Shown here: positions 5,572 through 10,168 of the stretch, piece by piece
Layout: every line of letters starts with the position of its first letter
How positions within the stretch are numbered: position 1 is the stretch's first letter
From: Domibacillus sp.
GTDB lineage: Bacteria; Bacillota; Bacilli; Bacillales; Domibacillaceae
Reading direction: 5' to 3'
Assembly: GCA_031177795.1 (NCBI GenBank)
Contig: JAPSKG010000063.1
Coordinates: 1-10,168, forward strand
Length of the DNA stretch: 10,168 bases
Program-made: the position numbers and the translations under genes
Notes under the pieces: generated by a model
What the model was told of the DNA's origin: nothing
The model's database searches: none
Seen by the model: only the letters and a program-made list of their open reading frames with translations

Positions 5572-6576
5572 TTAGTCAAATTCAATGGAAACGGCGTGAG
5601 CGATACAAGGAATGGATTCTTTTTGCTGAAAGCTTAGCTGGGAAAGCAAAGCCCCGGTTGCCACCACAAGCATCCGTTTAAATTCCCCTTTTTTCATCCT
5701 GTTCAGCAAATGGCCATACGCCACAACAGCGGAACAGCCTGCCCCGCTCGCTCCTGCAAGAACAGGCTGGTCTTTTCGGTAAATAAGCATTCCGCAGTCT
5801 TGATATTGATTTTCCTGTATAGGAACGCCATGCTTTTTAAATAAATCAAGCGACACTTCATGACCAACTTTCCCCAGGTCACCGGTGACAATCAAATCAT
5901 AGTAAGAAGGATCAAGCCCCGTGTCAGCCAAATGGGCTTCAATGGTATCCACAGCCGCCGGCGCCATGGCACCGCCCATGTTAAAAGGGTTGGCCATGCC
6001 TAAATCGACCACACGGCCAATAGTAGCCGAGGTAACGCGCGGCCCTTCGCCTTCACTGCTTAATAAAGCCGCACCGGCTCCGGTTACCGTCCACTGGGCT
6101 GTCGGCGGTTTTTGACCTCCATATTCAGTTGGATAGCGAAACTGTTTTTCAACAGCGGAGTTATGGCTCGACGCTCCTGTCAGCAAATAACGCGCTCCTT
6201 TTGAATTTACAATTGCAGCGCCCAATGCAAGTCCTTCCATAGAAGTGGAGCAAGCGCCAAACAAGCCAATGTAAGGAATGCCAAGCGTTCGGCAAGCAAA
6301 AGTAGTCGGGGTAATTTGATTAATTAAATCCCCTCCTAAAACAAATTGAACTTGTTCTTTTTCAATTCCGCTTTTTTCAAGAGCGGTTTGGCAGGCTTTT
6401 TCAAACAAAATTCTATGTGCTTTTTCGTACGAGTCTTGCTCCAGCCATAAATCTTCGTACAAATGATCAAAATCATCGGTGAGCATTCCTTCTTTTTCAA
6501 AAGGCCCGCCGACAATGCCTGTGGCCGCAATAACCGGTTTTTGATCAAAAATCCATGTGCGTTGGCCGGCCAGCAT
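5572..6576 (-). CDS. spoVAD: Stage V sporulation protein AD (SpoVAD), thiolase-fold dipicolinic acid protein
   Basis: A 334-residue thiolase/ketoacyl-synthase-fold protein, close to the roughly 338 residues of B. subtilis SpoVAD, which binds dipicolinic acid and is needed for its uptake into the forespore and release on germination. Recognisable segments are the SpoVAD start (GQRTWIFDQKPVIAATG), GGDLINQITPT (81-91), Cys109 in FGACSTSMEGLALGAA (thiolase-type nucleophile position), PTAQWTVTGAGA, and His327 near the C-terminus. Asp83 and Cys109 are probable pocket residues by comparison with SpoVAD. The ATG at 6576 shares one base with the spoVAC stop (TAATG) and has GGGGTGG just upstream, so translation is coupled; a GTG at 6591 would overlap spoVAC by 16 bases and is less likely. 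No spoVAE homologue follows. Confidence 0.93.
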   Translation of the reverse strand: MLAGQRTWIFDQKPVIAATGIVGGPFEKEGMLTDDFDHLYEDLWLEQDSYEKAHRILFEKACQTALEKSGIEKEQVQFVLGGDLINQITPTTFACRTLGIPYIGLFGACSTSMEGLALGAAIVNSKGARYLLTGASSHNSAVEKQFRYPTEYGGQKPPTAQWTVTGAGAALLSSEGEGPRVTSATIGRVVDLGMANPFNMGGAMAPAAVDTIEAHLADTGLDPSYYDLIVTGDLGKVGHEVSLDLFKKHGVPIQENQYQDCGMLIYRKDQPVLAGASGAGCSAVVAYGHLLNRMKKGEFKRMLVVATGALLSQLSFQQKESIPCIAHAVSIEFD

Positions 6577-7055
6577 TATAAACCACCCCACATTATAAAA
6601 AGCGTTTTAATAGTCGCAACGATAAAAGCGGAGAAAACGCCGAATAAAATCACAGACCCTGCGAGTTTAAACATGTTTCCCCCTACTCCCAGCACAAACC
6701 CCTCTGTCCGGTGTTCAATGGCAGCTGAAATAACCGCGTTTCCAAACCCGGTTAGCGGAACAGCAGTACCGGCTCCGGCAACCTGGGCAATTTTATCGTA
6801 GACGCCAAAGCCTGTTAACAGCATGGCAATGAAAATCATGGTTCCCGCTGTTGGGTTGCCGGCTGTTTGCTCAGTAAAGTTAAAAAAGAAAATAAAGAAA
6901 TATTGAACCGCTTGCCCAAGCAAGCAAATCGATCCTCCAATTAAAAACGCATGCAGGCAATTGCGGGCAACAGGCTTTTTTATTTCTCGCTTTTTTTGAA
7001 GCTGCTGGTATTCTTTTTGCTCCGGAGTTGTTTGGTTTTTTTGCTTATTTGACAT
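6576..7055 (-). CDS. spoVAC: Stage V sporulation protein AC (SpoVAC), membrane channel component
   Basis: A 159-residue membrane protein, near the 150 of B. subtilis SpoVAC, which acts as a mechanosensitive dipicolinic acid channel in the spore inner membrane. A basic, Gln/Lys-rich N-terminal tail (1-31) is followed by hydrophobic spans at about 34-58, 71-92, 95-113 and 119-155. The signature AGAGTAVPLTGFGNA (93-107), shared by SpoVAC and SpoVAE proteins, is intact. Coupling to spoVAD supports SpoVAC over SpoVAEb. The start is uncertain between ATG at 7055 (GAGG 11 bases upstream, slightly long) and GTG at 7064 (too close to that site); ATG is preferred. Forespore sigma-G control is expected from the family, but I could not find a convincing sigma-F/G promoter upstream. 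Confidence 0.92.
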   Translation of the reverse strand: MSNKQKNQTTPEQKEYQQLQKKREIKKPVARNCLHAFLIGGSICLLGQAVQYFFIFFFNFTEQTAGNPTAGTMIFIAMLLTGFGVYDKIAQVAGAGTAVPLTGFGNAVISAAIEHRTEGFVLGVGGNMFKLAGSVILFGVFSAFIVATIKTLFIMWGGL

Positions 7056-7303
7056 GCGCGTCACTTCCTCATGTATTCGGTCACTTTTTGTCCAGCTTTC
7101 ATTTCAAAAAACAGATGTTTTGGTTTCCGGTTGCATTGGAACATTTCCATTTGCTTGCGGACACCTTTAGATTGAGAAAAAATGGGACATTTTATGCTAT
7201 TTAAATTTATCCAGTTTTCTAAGAAAGTGTTAGCGGCCAGTGCTGATGAAATAGAAGCTGGCGGGGAAACCTAGGTGACAGATTAAAAAAGGAGGGTGTG
7301 TTT
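7056..7303. other. Divergent intergenic region between spoVAC and the lytH-like gene
   Basis: This 248-base gap must hold promoters for both divergent units. I see the ribosome binding sites (GAGG for spoVAC; AAAGGAGG for the lytH-like gene) but no clear -35/-10 pair of sigma-A, E, F, G or K type on either strand. The plus strand has TTGAGA at 7172-7177 followed 15 bases later by TATGCT, a weak pair. No RNA gene or long repeat is visible. Confidence 0.6.
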
Positions 7304-8305
7304 ATGCGGAATTTGGTTCGGCTGCCGCTTTCGTTAAGTATCGTTTTTTTTCTTTTTTCTTCTGTTGTTTCAGCAGAAAATCAGCCGACTAACGAGCAAC
7401 TGGCAAAAGAACGTATGGCGTATTACATTAAATATGAAGGCGTAACGCTTCTTCCCTGGTATTATTTGGCTGCCGTGGACCAATATGAGCGCAACGTTCA
7501 AGCGGTGCGAAATGACTTGCCGCGAAAAAAAGGAGCCATTTCCGTTCACTTTTCCCGCTCTTTTTGGGCAGGAAAGCTGAATCCAAATAAAAAAACCACA
7601 TCGATGCCCATCATTGCATTTTTTGGAGGAAAAGGACTGGACGGCGATAAAGACGGCGAAGCTGACCCAAACGACCCTGATGACGTTTTGTATACAATGG
7701 CTACTTATTTGTCCCAATACGGCTATGCTGAAAAAGACGTGAAAAAAGCGCTGAAACGTTATTACAAAAAAGAGCCTGCCGTCAGGCAAATTTTAACCAA
7801 TGCGAAAATATTTAAAAAATATCAAACCGTTGAATTAAACGGCCATGCGTTTCCTTTGCCGCTGCAATATGACTATAGTTACCGGAGCACCTGGGGCGAT
7901 AAACGCGGCTGGGGAGGCCGAAGAATGCACGAAGGAACCGACTTGTTTGCCGGTTACGGCGTTCCTGTTCGAGCCACAACCTATGGCATTATTGAAATGA
8001 AAGGCTGGAACAAATACGGCGGCTGGCGGATTGGGATTCGTGATGTTCATAACGTGTATCATTATTTTGCCCATTTATCCAGTTTTTCAAAAGAAGCAGC
8101 TGAAGGAAAAATTGTAAAGCCAGGAACCGTTATCGGTTATGTTGGCAGCTCGGGTTACGGAAAACCGGGAACATCTGGCCTTTTTCCTCCTCACCTGCAT
8201 TACGGCATGTATAAATACAATGGACGAATTGAGTGGGCATTTGACCCGTACCCTTCTTTAACCCACTGGGAACGGACAGAGCGCCAGGAAGCAGCTAATC
8301 GTTAA
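7304..8305 (+). CDS. LytH-like M23 endopeptidase with lytic-transglycosylase-like N-terminal domain
   Basis: A 333-residue exported protein, the only plus-strand gene here. Residues 1-24 form a signal peptide (cleavage after VSA). Residues about 30-178 resemble a lytic transglycosylase fold: WYYLAAVDQYERN (52-64) with Glu62 as candidate acid, and an EF-hand-like loop GLDGDKDGEADPNDPDD (111-127) followed by ATYL. The C-terminal M23 domain (about 180-333) carries the zinc and catalytic residues His209 and Asp213 (MHEGTDLFAGYG), His257 (YFAHLS) and His297/His299 (PPHLHYG). The HEGTD and KYGGWRIGIRD regions resemble B. subtilis LytH, the mother-cell L-Ala-D-Glu endopeptidase that trims cortex peptides in the spore, which also has about 326 residues. 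The ATG at 7304 lies 8 bases after AAAGGAGG; a GTG at 7298 is too close to it. It is divergent from the spoVA-like operon, consistent with a spore role. Confidence 0.87.
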   Translation: MRNLVRLPLSLSIVFFLFSSVVSAENQPTNEQLAKERMAYYIKYEGVTLLPWYYLAAVDQYERNVQAVRNDLPRKKGAISVHFSRSFWAGKLNPNKKTTSMPIIAFFGGKGLDGDKDGEADPNDPDDVLYTMATYLSQYGYAEKDVKKALKRYYKKEPAVRQILTNAKIFKKYQTVELNGHAFPLPLQYDYSYRSTWGDKRGWGGRRMHEGTDLFAGYGVPVRATTYGIIEMKGWNKYGGWRIGIRDVHNVYHYFAHLSSFSKEAAEGKIVKPGTVIGYVGSSGYGKPGTSGLFPPHLHYGMYKYNGRIEWAFDPYPSLTHWERTERQEAANR

Positions 8306-8330
8306 CCTTTTAACAATTTAAACAAAGCAT

Positions 8331-8374
8331 AAAAAAACCACCGAACCAAATTGGCTCAGGTGGTTTTCTGTTTT
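8331..8374. terminator. Bidirectional terminator between the lytH-like gene and prfB
   Basis: AAAACCACC (8334-8342) and GGTGGTTTT (8359-8367) form a nine-pair stem with a partly paired 16-base interior. T-rich tails exist on both strands (TTTTCTGTTTT on plus; TTTTTTT on minus), so one hairpin can end both convergent transcripts. Confidence 0.85.
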
Positions 8375-9471
8375 ATAAACGAGAACGAAGATAGGCGTTA
8401 ATGAAAGCGTCTAAATCGCCATCCATTACCGCTTGAATATTTCCAGTTTCCTCACTTGTCCGATGGTCTTTTACCATGGAATAAGGGTGGAAAACATACG
8501 AACGAATCTGGCTTCCCCAGCCAATTTCTTTTTGTTCACCGCGAATTTCCGCAAGCTCTGCTTCCTGTTCTTCCAAACGGCGCTGATACAATTTCCCTTT
8601 CAGCATTTTCATTGCATGCTCGCGGTTTTTAATTTGGGAACGTTCTGTCTGGCACGTTACCACTACACCCGTTGGAATATGGGTAATCCGGACAGCTGAA
8701 TCGGTTGTATTGATGTGCTGGCCGCCGGCGCCGCTCGCCCGGTACGTATCAATTTTCAAATCTTCTGTGCGAATTTCAATTTCAATTTCTTCGTTAAATT
8801 CAGGCATCACTTCACACGAAACAAAAGACGTGTGACGGCGGCCGGATGAATCAAACGGAGAAATGCGGACAAGGCGGTGAACGCCTTTTTCCGCTTTTAA
8901 ATAACCGTACGCGTTATGGCCTTTAATCAAAAGGGTAACACTTTTCACGCCAGCTTCATCACCAGGCAGGTAATCAAGTGTTTCCACTTTAAAGCCGCGT
9001 TTTTCAGCCCAGCGGGTATACATGCGAAGCAAAAGCGATGCCCAGTCCTGCGACTCGGTTCCGCCGGCACCCGGATGCAATTCAAGAATTGCATTGTTTT
9101 TATCATGCTGTTCGCTTAACAAAAGCTGCAGCTCAAAGTTTCCGAGGCGGCTCATAAATTCTTTTGTTTCATTTGACAGCTCTTCATGCAAATCCGCATC
9201 ATTTTCTTCTTTTAAAAGCTCGTGCGTCATCTCAAGATTTTCGTGTGTTTCCACTAAATCTTTGTATTCATTCACAAGCTCTTTTAGTGCGTTGGATTCG
9301 TTGATAACCGCTTGTGCCGCTTGCTGGTCGTTCCAAAACTCTGGATCAAGCATGCGGTCTTCTAGTTCTGCCATTCGTGCCTCTTTGTTTTCTAAGTCAA
9401 AGAGACCCCCTGAAGTCCGCCAGTTTTTCGGCTGAATTGTCTAGCTCATTACGAATTTCAAATAATTCCAT
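8373..9471 (-). CDS. prfB: Peptide chain release factor 2 (RF2), made by programmed +1 frameshift
   Basis: RF2 releases finished proteins at UGA and UAA. The gene is in two frames: 24 codons from ATG at 9471 reach CTT at 9402-9400 followed by an in-frame TGA (9399-9397); ribosomes skip the T at 9399 and continue with GAC at 9398 to the stop at 8373, giving 365 residues, the usual length. In the joined protein, the SPF stop-codon-reading motif is at about 204-206 and the catalytic GGQ at about 249-251, in RASGAGGQHINTT. Both positions agree with known RF2. The ATG is preceded by GAGGTGGAG. It follows secA by 66 bases, as in B. subtilis. An automated caller may begin the gene at the internal ATG (9374) and lose 32 residues. 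Confidence 0.96.
9396..9411 (-). promoter_or_regulatory. prfB: RF2 programmed frameshift site
   Basis: The minus strand has the internal Shine-Dalgarno AGGGGG (9406-9411), three bases, then CTT TGA C. This is the classical autoregulatory cassette: when RF2 is scarce, slow termination at the weak TGAC context lets the ribosome slip +1 and make more RF2. Spacing equals that of E. coli prfB. Confidence 0.96.
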
Positions 9472-9512
9472 TTGCTCCACCTCTATAACATGTTGTTGTT
9501 TCTATAGCTGTT

Positions 9513-9531
9513 TTGTTTTGCAGCAAAACAA
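9513..9531. repeat. Inverted repeat in the secA-prfB gap
   Basis: TTGTTTTG, three bases, CAAAACAA forms an eight-pair A/T-rich hairpin. On the minus strand (gene direction) no T-run follows, so it is not a good terminator for secA; on the plus strand GGTTTTTT follows. It may be a weak attenuator or mRNA-end structure between the two genes. Confidence 0.4.
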
Positions 9532-9537
9532 GGTTTT

Positions 9538-10168
9538 TTATGCTTCTTGCACTCCGTGGCAGTTTTTATACTTTTTGCCGCTGCCGCACGGACAAACTTC
9601 ATTGCGCCCAATTTCCGGCGCTTTGCGGAGCGGTTTTTTCTTTTTCGGCGCTTCGTCTTCCTTCGGGTTAACCGCCTGCCCTTTCGCGACTTCCTGGCGC
9701 TCCAGGTTGCTGCGGATTTCCGCTTTCATCACATAGCGCGATGCTTCTTCGTTAATGGCTTCAATCATTTGCTCAAACATGGCAAACCCTTCGTTTTGAT
9801 ATTCACGAAGCGGATCAATTTGCCCGTAGGCACGTAAATGAATGCCCTGGCGAAGCTGGTCCATCGCGTCAATATGATTAATCCATTTTGAGTCAACGGC
9901 ACGCAGCAGCACGACTTTTTCAAACTCGCGCATTTGTTCAAAGCCCAGCTGTTCTTCACGCTCGTTGTAGCGTGCTGTTACTTTTTCCGTAATGATAGAA
10001 CTTATTTCATCCAGGTCTTTGCCGCGAAGCTCATCAGCAGCAACTGCCCCTTCTTCTAAAAGGTTAGCGTTAATTGAGTCCGCAATTCCTTCTGCGTTAA
10101 ACGGCTCTGCTGAATTTTCGTCATTGGCATGCGCGGCAATAATAGAGGCAATGGTTTTTGCCACCATG
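9538..10168 (-). CDS. secA: Preprotein translocase ATPase SecA, C-terminal part only
   Basis: The last 209 or so residues of SecA, the ATP-driven motor that pushes unfolded preproteins through SecYEG. The fragment begins inside the helical scaffold/wing region: REFEKVVLLRAVDSKWINHIDAMDQLRQGI and HLRAYGQIDPLREYQNEG are typical SecA stretches. A Lys/Pro-rich variable linker (KEDEAPKKKKPLRKAP) precedes the zinc-binding SEC-C tail CPCGSGKKYKNCH, intact with three Cys and one His, used for SecB or phospholipid/ribosome contact. The 5' part lies outside the window, and the first ATG here is an internal codon. prfB follows after 66 bases with no strong terminator between, so they are probably co-transcribed. 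Confidence 0.96.
   Translation of the reverse strand, partial: MVAKTIASIIAAHANDENSAEPFNAEGIADSINANLLEEGAVAADELRGKDLDEISSIITEKVTARYNEREEQLGFEQMREFEKVVLLRAVDSKWINHIDAMDQLRQGIHLRAYGQIDPLREYQNEGFAMFEQMIEAINEEASRYVMKAEIRSNLERQEVAKGQAVNPKEDEAPKKKKPLRKAPEIGRNEVCPCGSGKKYKNCHGVQEA

Noticed and set aside
5356..7055. Insertion of the spoVA-like operon as a transposon-borne element such as the mobile spoVA cassette.
   Set aside because: No transposase, terminal inverted repeats or target duplications are visible, and base composition looks like the neighbours; mobility cannot be supported from this window.
7172..7198. TTGAGA followed by TATGCT as a sigma-A promoter for the lytH-like gene.
   Set aside because: The spacer is only 15 bases and the -10 is 4/6; too weak to list as a promoter.
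7182..7274. Small plus-strand reading frame (about 26-30 codons) just before the lytH-like gene.
   Set aside because: No ribosome binding site precedes either possible ATG, no family is recognised, and it fits easily as a chance frame in a leader region.
9374..9399. In-frame TGA near the start of prfB as a sign of a broken gene.
   Set aside because: The internal AGGGGG and CTT TGA C at standard spacing identify a programmed frameshift; the product is full length.
9022..9736. Two long plus-strand frames opposite prfB and the secA end.
   Set aside because: Antisense shadows, Ser/Cys/Phe-rich low-complexity products crossing a known frameshift site and the secA-prfB gap.

Overview
The window reads as chromosomal core DNA of an endospore-forming, low-to-moderate GC Firmicute of the Bacillaceae type. 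Reasons: the conserved secA-prfB and cccB-ftsE-ftsX gene neighbourhoods, purine-rich AGGAGG-type ribosome binding sites, T-rich hairpin terminators, and several sporulation proteins (SpoVAC, SpoVAD, a DUF1657 protein, a LytH-like peptidase and a tiny YjcZ-type membrane protein). I see no transposase, integrase, phage gene, CRISPR array, rRNA or tRNA.

Almost everything is transcribed on the minus strand, so reading in the direction of transcription runs from high to low coordinates. (1) 10168-9538: the C-terminal end of SecA, entering from outside the window, then prfB (release factor 2), which is split by the classical programmed +1 frameshift at an internal TGA. (2) 8374-7304: one plus-strand gene, a LytH-like M23 endopeptidase with an extra lytic-transglycosylase-like N-terminal domain. 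It converges on prfB over a shared terminator and diverges from the next unit. (3) 7055-5356: a compact operon spoVAC-spoVAD-DUF1657, probably for dipicolinic acid handling in the forespore or spore membrane, with no spoVAE-type partner. (4) 5169-4807: cccB, a lipoprotein cytochrome c-551, with its own promoter and two tandem terminators. (5) 4705-1679: ftsE-ftsX plus a secreted coiled-coil M23 murein hydrolase, a likely cell-wall hydrolase activation unit, preceded by a WalR-like direct repeat. (6) 1567-1466: a 33-residue YjcZ-type membrane peptide gene. (7) 1309-770: a membrane-anchored TlpA/ResA-type thiol-disulfide oxidoreductase. (8) 694-1: the N-terminal 231 residues of a Cys/Met-metabolism PLP enzyme running out of the window.

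Three themes recur: protein export and translation termination (SecA, RF2), peptidoglycan remodelling (FtsEX with its hydrolase, and the LytH-like enzyme), and spore formation (SpoVA proteins, LytH-like enzyme, YjcZ-type peptide). Nothing here is clearly a new biological system. The points most worth a second look are the reduced spoVA-like operon, the two-domain LytH-like protein, and the WalR-like site before ftsEX and its hydrolase.
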